From the NCBI GenBank assembly GCA_007258455.2, contig VDFB02018296.1, positions 47,602,007 to 47,666,006 of the forward strand: DNA of 64,000 nucleotides. The letters are read 5' to 3'. The number at the start of each line of letters is the position of its first letter. Positions within the stretch are counted from its first letter, which is position 1. The notes below the pieces were generated by a model, which was given only the letters and a program-made list of their open reading frames with translations, searched no databases and was not told where the DNA came from. The stretch comes from Sequoia sempervirens (taxonomy: Eukaryota > Streptophyta > Pinopsida > Cupressales > Cupressaceae). Positions 11,652-21,637 of the stretch are shown here, piece by piece. A program made the translations under genes and the position numbers.

Positions 11652-12335
11652 ATGAGAATAGACCCTGTTAGCAAAATAAATAAGCCACCTCCCTTCTATC
11701 TTTCTCTAATTATTGGAAATCATATAGTGCATAATTATATGATAGATTCAAGGGAAAGTAGTTCAGTCATGCCTAAGGGAATTATTGACATGCTTGGTAT
11801 CAATTATGAACTGGTAGATAGAAACTTTTTACAATTGGATTGCACTGTTTTCAATACAATAGGAGTAATTGAAAACCTAAAATTATCATTGCATACATGT
11901 CCTAGCTATGATGTATTGCAAGACATTTCAGTCATACACCTCCCTGCTGATTTTTCCATTTTCTTATCTAGAGATTTCACTGCTAAGATAGGTGGGTACT
12001 TATCTACTGCTTGGTCTCACATGTTATTTAGAACTAGATATGGTACTAAAGCAACCATCAAATATGAGCCTATAACAAAGGATCATCTAGAACCTTACAC
12101 TCCTAGTCCAATAAACATGAACTATACATTGCATGATCAAAAGGAAAAGTTTTATGTTCATAAGCCTACAAATCCTATAGAGGAGGTACCTGATTGTTTT
12201 TTGGATGAATGGAGAAATGATTTACATTTTGATCCATTTGTTATTGTTGAGGTAAAGGAGACTGGTGTTGGCACCTATTACATTCATGAGGAGAATGCTA
12301 CTATCCCCAATCTCATAAAAGCTCAAGAGGATTTA
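11652..12335 (+). pseudogene. G2 protease region
   Basis: An open frame of 241 codons begins ATG at 11,652. Residues 15-50 hold FYLSLIIGNHIVHNYMID followed by SRESSSVMP. The family has D-S-G-A-S at this point, so the catalytic glycine is replaced by arginine. Later parts (LGINYELVDR, then FSIFLSRDFTAKIGGYLS) match the flap and the LGRDW-like end of plant gypsy proteases. The frame continues into an acidic linker (FLDEWRNDLHFDPF) before a frameshift at about 12,340. Otherwise well preserved. Confidence 0.85.
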
Positions 12336-12725
12336 CGAGGATTGTGGCAGATTTTTTTGATGGTTCTAAAAACGTAAATGGTATTGGTGCTGGTGTAATG
12401 CTAGTATCTCTGAGTAGGGAAAAATATTATTTCTTTTTCAAGCTTCAATTTAGTTGCACTAACAATGTGGCTGAGTATGAAGCACTCATCCAAGGTCTCC
12501 AACTTGCACAAAGAAGAAGCATCAAGCTGTTACAAGTTCTTGGTGATAGTGAATTGGTTGTCCATCAAGTAAGAACTTAAAGTTCAACCAAGAACAATCT
12601 ACTCAAATTTTACAAGCATAGAGTTTGGGATTTGATTGAGGGATTTGAAGGTTTTAACATCCAAACAATTCTAAGAATTCAAAATAAACACATTGATATA
12701 CTTGTAACACTTGGTGCTTAGTTTG
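12336..12725 (+). pseudogene. G2 archaeal-type RNase H located before RT
   Basis: In the frame 12,344-12,580 the RVT_3 pattern is clear: ADFFDGSKNVNGIGAGVML, then CTNNVAEYEALIQGLQLA, then LLQVLGDSELVVHQV. After a stop, RIQNKHIDILVTLGA supplies the last acidic position. All four expected acidic residues (FDG, EYE, GDS, ID) are present. The domain stands between protease and RT. None is found between the classical RNase H and integrase of this element, unlike element T. One frameshift lies at its start and one stop lies inside it. Confidence 0.85.
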
Positions 12726-13060
12726 ATGTACCAACACATATTGGAAGAAAAAATGAGCAACATATTAGGCTTGTTGTGAGGCCTATTCTTTTAGATAATA
12801 AAGATCACTTGACAATATTTGATAGTGACCAACAGATAGTGAATTTTTAGCAAGAGGAGGTAGAATTTTCTAAAATAAAACAATCTAAGCTGCAAAATTA
12901 GTATGGTGATCAGATTGTGTGGCTAAGTAGCAACAAACTACCAAATGGTCTCATCACCCTTGAAGTATTTTCAACCCTAATGATCAGATAAAATAGAAAA
13001 GGATGAATTTAGTTGCAAAGAAAGGTGACTTCTAGCCAATAGAAATTTCAGAGGGCAAGT
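12726..13060 (+). pseudogene. G2 linker before RT, degenerate
   Basis: Broken frames contain RKNEQHIRLVVRPILL and similar hydrophobic or charged pieces that usually follow the archaeal-type RNase H. Several stops. No other domain visible. Confidence 0.45.
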
Positions 13061-13790
13061 CTCTAAACTTGGGAATGGTATGCTCTACAATTGAACATGA
13101 TGTTTTCAAAGATCTTTGCAATAGATACAATGATGTAGTTTCTTGGACTTATGAAGACCTAAAGGGTTTTGACCGAGGCCTTTCCCAACATACTATTGAA
13201 TTATATCCAGATGCGAAACTTGTAAGGAAAAAAAAAGGCCTATAAATCCTAAGATTGAGCCTTTAATGAGAAAGGAGATGGCCAAATTGATTGAGGCTAG
13301 AATATTTTTTCCCATCAAGTATTCTTCATGGGTTTCAAATCTTGTTCCTATCAGAGAAAAGAATGGGGAAATAAGACTTTGTGTAGATTTTAGGGATCTA
13401 AATAAAGCATCCCTAAACAACCATTATCCCCTCCCCTACATGGAGTAGATTGTACAAAGAGTCAGTGGGTTAGAAAGGTTTTCTTTCTTGGATGGTTACT
13501 TAGGCTACAACAAAATTTTGGTCCAAGAATCTGATCAGCATAAGACATCATTTACTACAAAGTGGGGCACTTATGCTTATTGTAAAATTCCTTTTGGTCT
13601 AACCAATGCAGGGGCCACTTTTCAGAGAGCCATGGATATGGCATTTCAAGTTGTGTTTAGACAATATTTTTTGGTCTACTTGGATGATATCACAATTTTT
13701 TCAAATTATGCAAGAGACCAATTTAGTCACCTTAAGCAAGTATTCAAAAATGTAGGGAATATGGTATTCCCTTAATCCAAATAAATATGT
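13061..13790 (+). pseudogene. G2 reverse transcriptase
   Basis: The lead-in DVVSWTYEDLKGFDRGLSQH is followed by RT blocks MRKEMAKLIEARIFFPIKYS and RLCVDFRDLNKASLNNHYPL, a stop at 13,447, then FSFLDGYLGYNKI, PFGLTNAGATFQRAMDMAF and the catalytic box FLVYLDDITIFS. The frame stops again at 13,773. Fingers and palm are complete, and both metal-binding aspartates of YLDD are retained. The poly-A run at 13,229 is a probable frameshift. Confidence 0.92.
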
Positions 13791-14465
13791 CTTCGCTACT
13801 GATCAGGGAAAGCTCCTTAGACACATTGTTTCAAAGGATGGCTCGGTCATTGATCCTGCAAGAGTAAAATCTATCTTGGCCATCCCACTTCCCAGTCACA
13901 AGAAAGGATTGCAAAGTTTCTTGGGTACAATTAACTTTGTGAGGGGGTTCATTCCAAATCTTTCTATGTTGGTAAAGCCTCTTACCTCTATGCTTAAGAA
14001 AAATATGGTCTTTAAATGAACCAAAGAAGGTAAAGATAGCTTTGAGGCTACCAAACAAGAAATTGCTCAGGCTCCTACCCTTGTCAATCCTAATTATGAC
14101 AAGGATTTCATTCTTTATACTTTTGGAGGTGAAGCAAGAATATCAATTATCCTAAACCAGCTAAATAAATAAAATTTGGAGTAGCCCATTGTTTTCTTTA
14201 GTGAAGGGCTTACAGATTATGAGGTCAAGTATAGCTATGTTGAAAAGAAAGCTCTTTCTATTGTCAGAGCATTGAAAAAATTTAGACACATGATGTCTAA
14301 TAATAGGATAAAACTAATGGTGCCACATGCCACTGTTAAAGAGTTCCTTTTGAGCAGATATATCAATGAAAAAAGGGTTGGATGGATCATCAAGGTGGAG
14401 TATGATGTTGACATCAAGATCACCAAGATAGTGAGAGGCAAAGGGTTATGTGAGAAACTTGTCTC
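13791..14465 (+). pseudogene. G2 RT connection and classical RNase H
   Basis: Translation gives FATDQGKLLRHIVSKDG, RVKSILAIPLPSHKKGLQSF and FVRGFIPNLSMLVKPLTSML (thumb and connection). RNase H follows with FILYTFGGEARISIILNQ, EVKYSYVEKKALSIVRALKK and RIKLMVPHATVKEFLL. Three in-frame stops are visible. The reading continues to IKITKIVRGKGLCEKL, where the LTR element at 14,466 is inserted, and resumes at 17,117 in integrase. Confidence 0.85.
14461..14465 (+). repeat. Target duplication GTCTC, left
   Basis: GTCTC lies immediately before TGTTAGTG of the left LTR. The same five bases follow CTAACA of the right LTR at 17,112-17,116. This is a perfect 5-bp duplication, as expected for LTR-element integration. 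Confidence 0.95.
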
Positions 14466-14749
14466 TGTTAGTGTAATTAATATTTAATTACACTTGCATA
14501 ACTTTACTTAGGCATTATTTATTTCCTAGGTTTATTTATTCTCATCATTATCTTTTGAGCTATCTTGTTGCTCAAGATAAGATTAGGGTTATGCATCTTT
14601 GCTTTTATGAAGCAAATCATATCTTGTAATTATTGAATTCCTGAATAATATTATGTTGCACATCCTTTTGCAACCACTCTGCTTTTTCTATTTTTCTCTT
14701 CTGTGGAAGGTGATTTTTCTAGTTTGCAATTAGATCTTGGTTTCTAACA
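14466..14749 (+). repeat. LTR (left) of the non-autonomous element
   Basis: 284 bases, TG...CA ends. It contains an internal near-palindrome just after its start (GTGTAATTAATATTTAATTACAC), a perfect 23-base dyad that could fold as a hairpin in RNA. The right LTR shares the same dyad. Confidence 0.95.
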
Positions 14750-14765
14750 TGGTATTAGAGCCCTG
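14750..14765 (+). other. Primer-binding site (initiator tRNA-Met type)
   Basis: TGGTATTAGAGCCCTG begins directly after the LTR. It matches the complement of the 3' end of plant initiator tRNA-Met (TGGTATCAGAGC) with one change. Confidence 0.85.
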
Positions 14766-16827
14766 ATTTGCAGCCCCTTCTTAGATTTTTTGAGAGATTC
14801 AGTACATAGTTCGTTCGAGGTTCCTTGAGGGATCTAACCTTGAGCATTTTTTTGGTGCATCCTCGAGCAAAACGGACACCGCCATCGTGTTCGCAGTGCT
14901 CCAAAACCCTAAGATTGCCTGTCATTTTGCTCAAATCCGAGCAATTGCAATAAAAGGCAAAAAAAATTTACAGGCACGTAGATCCGTATAGATCTAAGCA
15001 CCTCGTTTTGCGTGAACACAGCTACAGGGGTTAATTTACTGGTTTTTTTTAAAAAAAATTACCTACAATTATAAAAAAAATCCATTATTTTTTTTGAAAA
15101 TATTAAATTTTGATTTAAAAATCAAAAAGGGGCCATTAAAGCCCTGAGCAGGTTGTCGTACCTACAGGGACGACTTTGGTAGGGTGAACCTATTGGTTGT
15201 ACCCTGCTAGCTGCAACTACCCACAGCTGGCGGCAAATATCCACCGGCAAGCCTCCCTCCCCAGTCATCATCTTCAAACACCGTTGGTGGCCCTTTCAAA
15301 CTCCGATGACATTCAAAAAATTCTGACACATTCTGAAAACTCTGGTGCATGCAAAAGGAAACCGGCAAGCCCTCCAAAACGCAACAAAGATCGACAAAAT
15401 CTTTTAGATTCTTGCCAAATATTTTGGCATCCACATGTATCCGGCGGAATATTCCTTTAGATCAAGCATATTCTTTATGACGACCGTCAATTTTTTTGTA
15501 GGGGGGGCAATTTTTTGCTCCGACGACCAGATGGCCGTCAATTTTTTTGTCGTGAAGTGTTGATGTCAGCATCACGTCATTGGCCGTACGGTCCCTCTTT
15601 GCCCCTCCTAGCCCTGATTTTTCCTAAAGGAGCTTTTTTTTCTTTTGGTCATAACTTGGGCATACGGTATCAAAATCGGGAAAACGAGATATCTACGGAA
15701 AGCTGGTTCCAAGTACTTTCCATTGGTACTATTTATTTCTCAGTATTTTTCTGTTTATATTCATTTATTTCTGTTTTAAGTCAGATGTTTATTTTGGACT
15801 TCCGAGCTCATAACTTTTTGTCACAATCTTCAATTTTTGTCTTCTTTGCGGCGTTGGAAAGGTATTGAGGAGCTCTATTTTGCTATCCATGCAATTTTTT
15901 TGTATCTATCCCAAGTTTTTCGTTATTCCAGATTTTTCCCGATGGGTGTTTTGGAGATTACTTGGATATTTTGGTAGTTGGAAAGGTGAAACTTTAATAT
16001 TTGTACTTCATTTCAGTACCACATTATCATATTTTTTGTTTATGCACATTTAGGATTCTCTCCTTTTACAATCATTGGGTTATTGTAATAAATGAACTAT
16101 GATAAAGTTCCATTAGGGGGGTTTCTTGCATAATTAATCTGATTAGAGTGTAGTTTTCACTTTGATCTCCATCTTGATTTGTTGGCAACTCGTATGGGTT
16201 ATATCTAGTCTCATAGTTTCTTTTGGCCACATTTTTTTCTATTGCTTGACACATATTGGATTCTTCGGTTCACACTTCAGTTGAGAGATTATGTTTCTTG
16301 ATCCGCATTGGTTCAAATCCTTCTTAGTTTGAGGGCCATGTTTTTATGGTTAATGTTCCAGAGTCTTCATGGTACTCCTTCCTATGGAAGAGTTTTAGTT
16401 TTAGTTTGGCATCGGCATCGAGATACACGGTTTTCAGATTATGTCTTCATTTCATCTACTGTTGCTTCACAGATTCCAGGGTTGTTCCAGTTTGCGAGTT
16501 TTCCAATGTTTCATGGCATTGGGTCTGTTGTCACATTATCATGATTTCGGTTTTGGTTTCAGTTGTAGACAGAGGTATCTTTCCTTGCTTGTTGGATTGC
16601 AGTTCCAGTGTTACTCCATAGTGTTCTTCTAGTGCTTCTTTGCAGCAGTCATCTCATTATAGGGGGATTTTATCCCACTGGGTTTTCCTTCTCTACTTCA
16701 TTATTGCATTTGTACTTGGGTACCTGATCAGGCCTTATTGTCGGGACCCATTCATGCTTTCTTGCATTCATCTTAATTTTAGGTGCATGCTTTGTTTAGT
16801 CTCCCTAAGTTGCACTTATGAGGGGGG

Positions 16828-17111
16828 TGTTAGTGTAATTAATATTTAATTACACTCGCATAACTTTACTTAGGTATTATTTATTTCCTAGGTTTATTTA
16901 TTCTCATTATTATCTTTTGAGCTATCTTGTTGCTCAAGATAAGATTAGGGTTATGCATATTTTCTTTTATAAAAAAAATCATATTTTGTAATTATTGAAT
17001 TCCTGAATAATATTATGTTGTACATTCTTTTGCAACCTGTCTATTTTTTCTGTTTTTCTCTTCTATGAAAGGAGATTTTTCTGGTTTGCAATTAGATCTT
17101 GGTTTCTAACA
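16828..17111 (+). repeat. LTR (right) of the non-autonomous element
   Basis: 284 bases, aligned end to end with 14,466-14,749. It is preceded by a G-run polypurine tract at 16,818-16,827 and followed by the GTCTC duplication. Confidence 0.95.
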
Positions 17112-17116
17112 GTCTC

Positions 17117-17693
17117 AACATTTGAGACTCCTACAAAGGCTTACCTTGTGCTACAAGAAAAACAAGCACCAAATGTAAACATACAAGGTAGTTGGGTGCA
17201 TGATATGACTACCTTTTTACAAGAAGGTAGATATGCTTTGGGTCTAGATAAGACCAAAATAAGACATTTCAGATTATAGTCCATTCCCTATGTCATAGTG
17301 AATGACATACTCTTCAATGGAGTCTTAATAAGATGCATGGAAGCAGATCATGTCAGCAGAATGCTAAATGAATTCCATGATGGCTCTTCAGGTGGCCATT
17401 TTTTGTAAGGACTACTACTGCAAAGATTATGAGGGCTGGTTATTATTGGCCAAATTTGTTCAATGACGCTCACAAATAGATGAGAAATTACAAAAAGTTT
17501 GCTTTCGTTTTTGGAAAGCAAAGGTTGGTTGCCCTCCCTCTTCACCCCATTCAAGTTGATCAACCATTTACATAGTGGGGTTTGGATTTTATTGGCATAA
17601 TAAATCCACCATCAAGTGTTGGTCATAAGTGGATTTTATTAGCCACAAATTACTTTACAAGGTAGACAGAGGCAAGTTCCTTGAAGGAGAAGG
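17117..17693 (+). pseudogene. G2 integrase N-terminal half
   Basis: Directly after the GTCTC duplication the frame returns to gypsy sequence: TFLQEGRYALGLDKTK, then SIPYVIVNDILFNGVLIRCM and HVSRMLNEFHDGSSGGHF of the zinc-binding domain. The core start GLDFIGIINPPSSVGHKW carries the first catalytic aspartate, and ATNYFTRWTEASSLKE follows. At about 17,690 the sequence switches to minus-strand gypsy. The bases CCAAAGAT fit both sides of this junction. Several stops interrupt the zinc-binding part. Confidence 0.85.
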
Positions 17694-18219
17694 CCAAAGA
17701 TCGTCCTCCAAAATTCCCCTCACAAGCACCTACATGAGCTTCCTCAAGGGCCACAAGGATTTTAGATTTTATTAAACATCTAAGGAGAAGGCCATTGAAT
17801 GATCACCTATACAACACATTAGCTAGGATTATATAACAGGCTTTCAACTTTCGTATGTGAGCCCTAGTGTCAATACGTGGCATAGCTGAATAAGTAAAAG
17901 CAAATATTTTGGGAAACTTATGTAATAAAGTTATGTGATCCTCTTGTTCATCTTCATAAGGACATTTTCCAATTTGTTTCATTCTATCTTCATTAAATGG
18001 ATCCATTGGCACTTCCAAGGTATCTCCCATAAGTAGTGCATTACAATTTGGATCATTAGGGATTGTTTTGGGTTCATCTTGTTCATCATTATATACTTCC
18101 TTTTCTTTCCCAAAGTCTCCTTTAACATTTAAACAATAGGGAATCCATTGATTACGATGCTCTTTACCTAAAGTGTCCTTCATTCCCAAAAATTCTTCAA
18201 GAGACTCATCATTTTTAAA
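17694..18219 (-). pseudogene. RT-less gypsy remnant: linker joined to integrase start
   Basis: The frame 18,189-17,803 reads MGMKDTLGKEHRNQWIP, NALLMGDTLEVPMDPF, FPKIFAFTYSAMPRIDT and then, without any RT, ACYIILANVLYR of the integrase lead-in. The jump lies at the same point as in the plus-strand copy near 2,877, where the residues after it match. Since both copies share it, the deletion predates the duplication. Confidence 0.85.
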
Positions 18220-18992
18220 TGTTAATGATATAGCAGCTTCGGGTTCATCCTTCTAGCCATGAGTGAAGACATAAATCAATATAGCCTATTGGCTATTTAT
18301 TTATAAGTGGGCTGCTTAGTGGGCAGATCATATTTAATGTGAATGGGATGCTAGTGGATAGCTAGTGGGCTGCTTAGTGGGCAGCTCATCTTTAGTTTAT
18401 TAGCTAGTGGGCTGCTTAGTGGGCAGCTCATCTCTAGTTTATTGCTAGTGGATAGTTAGTGGGAATCTGCTAGTGGATAGCTAGTGGGCTGATAGTGGAT
18501 AGCTAGTGGGTAGCTAGTGGGTTGCTAGTGGATAGTTAGTGGGCTGCTAGTGAATAGTTAGTGGTTTTAGTAGTGGGTCACTACAGTAGATAGGGGGTTT
18601 GCTAGTGGGTGAGGTAGATAGACATTTTTTAATGTCTATAGTATTTCTACCTTCTCTATAAAATGTAATCATCTCCTTTGATAATACAAGCAACCAGCAC
18701 AACAGACTGCAAAGTCATCAAGAGCAAATTGTGAAGTCATCAAGAGCAGATTTGAGTTGCAAGGAAGTGCAGATTATTTGTCTATCATTGCATCTTGTGA
18801 AGGTGTTGATTATTGGCCTTGAGATTGGCCTCATTGTAAAGAGACTTGTTACCATTATTTTATATAATAGAGAGATCTTTGTTGCTGGGTTTTTCTCCCT
18901 CAAGTGGAGGGTTTTCCCAGGGTATCTGTTGTGTTATTGTGTCTGTTTTGAATTTATTTCTCTGCATACAATCTGTTCATTAAAATTTAACA
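18220..18992 (+). repeat. Copia LTR (left)
   Basis: 773 bases. The part at 18,300-18,610 is an irregular tandem array built on CTAGTGGATAG, TTAGTGGGCTG and similar units, also present in the right LTR with a different unit number. A probable TATA box (CTATAAAATG) lies at 18,655-18,664. Confidence 0.93.
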
Positions 18993-19005
18993 TGGTATCA
19001 GAGCG
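18993..19005 (+). other. Copia primer-binding site (initiator tRNA-Met)
   Basis: TGGTATCAGAGCG follows the LTR end directly and matches the complement of the plant initiator tRNA-Met 3' end. An initiator tRNA-Met gene is present in this window at 52,780-52,851. Confidence 0.93.
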
Positions 19006-19078
19006 GGTTTGAGAGGATCGTGATCAAATTATTGCCAATCATCATACCTTATTTGTTCACTTATCTACATCAGTCAAG

Positions 19079-19165
19079 ATGGTGAACAGTTTGAAGGTTG
19101 AGGACAGACTCAAGGGTACATCCAACTTCACCTCATGGAGATTTAGGATCATGCTAATCATGTAG
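19079..19165 (+). pseudogene. Copia gag N-terminus, truncated
   Basis: An ATG at 19,079 opens a frame with VEDRLKGTSNFTSWRFRI, the usual start of copia gag (L.G.NF..W..R), ending in a stop at 19,163. Degenerate sequence continues to about 19,240. The rest of gag is missing. Confidence 0.75.
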
Positions 19166-19239
19166 ATCTCTGAGTGTGACTTTGAGATGAAAAAGATAAT
19201 TGCATTTTCGTTGTGATAGGTTGATCACATCAATATCAT

Positions 19240-20060
19240 TCTCTAATGCATGAACTGTGTTAGAGCCTTGACTCTTGGAGAGAGTTGGTTCTACTTGCTA
19301 GCTACATAATGCATTCAAGAAATTTGCAGTTGTTCAGATTGTCTTTTGTTGTGCTGAGTTTAACACTCTAGAGAGGAGGAAAAGTTGGAAGAAAGAGTTA
19401 TATCAAAATTCAATAAAGATAAGTTTCTTTATTCCTTCATTATTATTCTTTGATATATTTCTTTTATAGGTTGATTTAATTATTCATGTTTAAATATTGT
19501 TCATAAATTCTTATGTATTCATGCTATAACCTGAGATAGTAAACTTTGTATGATTCTAGCCTTGACATTTCTTTGGATAGTTATAAACAGTTAGTAATCT
19601 CTCTCTAAAATGCTTCCAGGACAAATCTAAGAGCAAAAGGTGTTGAGAGATTGCTTAGTGATGAAAATCTTGAGGCATCTTGTGAGGAAGTCATGCCGAC
19701 CAAAGAAATGATCAAGCGTGAAGTCACAACTTGCAGCCATGGGATTGAGTTGGTGGCTAGAGGGAGTTCACTTCCAAAATTCTTTCTTACAATCTCTGAA
19801 GCAGGTGTCAAGAGGGAGTTTTGTAACTCACTGAGAAGAAGTGAAGATTACTGTATTGCAAAGCTAGGTGCTAAATCCTTAGAAGATCCCTTCAACTGCT
19901 GAGATCAAAATTGCTCAAGACTGTCATTGGTACCTCTGCAAACCTATTTAGAATAGTGAGGTTTGGGTTGAGGTCGAGGAGGTCTATCCTAAACTCTCTA
20001 CAGTACCAGAGGTGTGCACTGGAAAACAATTATCTAAGTCAAAGTTGTAGGCAATCTTGG
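19240..20060 (+). other. Unassigned interior of the deleted copia element
   Basis: A frame at 19,651-19,902 (MLSDENLEASCEEVMPTKE) is open for 83 codons but matches no copia domain known to me. The remainder has no frame of note. It may be filler acquired when the interior was lost. Confidence 0.4.
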
Positions 20061-20631
20061 ACAAAGAGGTCAGAAGGTTGATGCAAGTGCTTGAAGATTC
20101 AAAGGGAGCCCACTGAGCCTGAAGAAGATTGTAATCTTGTTGCAGTAAAGCATATCCTGAGATACTTGCATGGCACAGTTGGATATGGATTGAGATATTC
20201 TTTAGGTTGGATCTGCTATGATATCCTTGTGTAGCAGGAAGCAATCATTTGTAGCATTGAGTACAACTGAGGCAAAGCATATTGCAACTTGTATGGCAGC
20301 TTGGGAAGCAATGTGTCTTCGTAAGCTCCTTGCAAGATTATTTGGGTTATCAATGGAGCCCACTATCATTCAATGTAATAATCAGAGTTACATGAAGCTA
20401 TCTGTCAATCTTGTGTTCCATGATAGAACCAAGCATGTTGAGATCAAGTACCACTATATTAGAGATATGGTATTGTGGAAGGCTATACAGTTGAGGTATA
20501 TCAACACTGATGAGCAGATGGCAGACATTCTCACCGAGCCTCTCTCTAGAATCAAGTTTGTGTACTTTCGAGATAAGCTTGGTATGGTGAAGAATCTAGC
20601 CTTAACTGAGAAAGAGTCTCAGCATCAGTGA
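20061..20631 (+). pseudogene. Copia RNase H C-terminal part
   Basis: Upstream, in a broken frame, are CNLVAVKHILRYLHGTVGYG, the end of RT. The open frame 20,218-20,631 holds SRKQSFVALSTTEAKHIATC, WEAMCLRKLL, FHDRTKHVEIKYHYIRD and MADILTEPLSRIKF. These are the standard blocks of copia RNase H. The glutamate of STTEA is kept. The reading frame ends just before the minisatellite. Confidence 0.9.
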
Positions 20632-20633
20632 GC

Positions 20634-21238
20634 CTGTTAATGAGTTCTTCTCTATGAGAGAAGTTCGAGGTGAAATCCCTTGTTAATGCATTTTCCTCTG
20701 AGACAGAGGAATTTGAGGTGCAAGCCCTTGTTAATGCATTTTCCTCTGAGACAAAGGAATTTGAGGTGCAAGCCCTTGTTAATGCATTTTCCTCTAAGAT
20801 GGAGGAATTTGAGGTGCAAGCCCTTGTTAATGCATTTTCCTCTAAGATGGAGGAATTTGAGGTGCAAGCCCTTGTTAATGCATTTTCCTCTGAGACAGAG
20901 GAATTTGAGGTGCAAGCCCTTGTTAATGCGTTTTCCTTTGAGATGGAGGAATTTGAGGTGCAAGCCCTTGTTAATGCATTTTCCTCTCGAGAGAGGAATT
21001 TGAGGTGCAAGCCCTTGTTAATGCATTTTCCTGTTTGAGGTGCCCCTTGTTAATGCATTTTCCTCTGAGACGGAGGAATTTGAGGTGCAAGCCCTTGTTA
21101 ATACATTTTCCTCTAAGACGGAGGAATTTGAGGTGCAAGCCCTTGTTAATGCATTTTCCTCTGAGACAGAGGAATTTGAGGTGCAAGCCCTTGTTAATGC
21201 ATTTTCCTTTGAGACAAAGGAATTTGAGGTGTAAGCCC
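20634..21238 (+). repeat. 48-bp minisatellite, about 13 units
   Basis: Units of 48 bases carry TTGTTAATGCATTTTCCTCT, then a short dyad CCTCTGAGACAGAGG, then AATTTGAGGTGCAAGCCC. About eleven are full-length; the first is diverged and the ninth is shortened. Since 48 is a multiple of three, frames stay open on both strands, and one gives a 16-residue repeat (LVNAFSSETEEFEVQA). These frames are a by-product of periodicity, not evidence of a protein. The array lies between RNase H and the polypurine tract. Confidence 0.95.
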
Positions 21239-21344
21239 TTGTTTCCACCCTTTGAGCCTGAGTCATGGTGGATGTCATGTGTGAGACTCCATGACACATC
21301 TTGTACTTGTGAATGTCATGTTGAGGTGACAACATCACGCAAGT

Positions 21345-21556
21345 GATGAACACTTGTACACACCATAGTATGGTTGTAGCCATTATGGTTGATACCGTGT
21401 TGAGGCGATATCTAATATCACGCTGAGGTGATATTCTTCTTTTCTTGCATGATGAACACTTGCACACACCATAGTATGGTTGTAGCCATTATGGTTGATA
21501 TCGTGTTGAGGCAATATCTAATATCACGCTGAGGTGATATTCTTCTTTTCACATCT
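21345..21556 (+). repeat. 106-bp tandem duplication
   Basis: Two adjacent units start GATGAACACTTG at 21,345 and 21,451. Each contains two spaced copies of a GTTGAGG/GCTGAGGTGATAT motif. They lie downstream of the minisatellite, in the 3' untranslated part of the copia element. Confidence 0.85.
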
Positions 21557-21637
21557 GGTTGTAGCCAATGTGATGGGCATCATGTTGAGGTGATTTGTCT
21601 TGAGCAGCTAGAAGTTCTCTCCCTAGCTGAGAGGGAG

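Larger units (their letters stand above)
14466..17111 (+). mobile_element. Non-autonomous LTR retroelement with intact ends
   Basis: Two 284-base LTRs (14,466-14,749 and 16,828-17,111) begin TGTTAGTG and end TTCTAACA and are flanked by GTCTC. After the left LTR is TGGTATTAGAGCCCTG, a copia-style initiator-Met primer-binding site. Before the right LTR is the purine tract ATGAGGGGGG. The internal 2.08 kb (14,750-16,827) holds only short frames with no recognisable gag or pol, so it must have used another element's proteins. The LTRs differ at roughly twenty positions by eye, so the insertion is not recent. Confidence 0.93.

Noticed and set aside
20634..21238. CRISPR-like array
   Set aside because: Units are contiguous 48-mers without unique spacers, inside a plant copia element.
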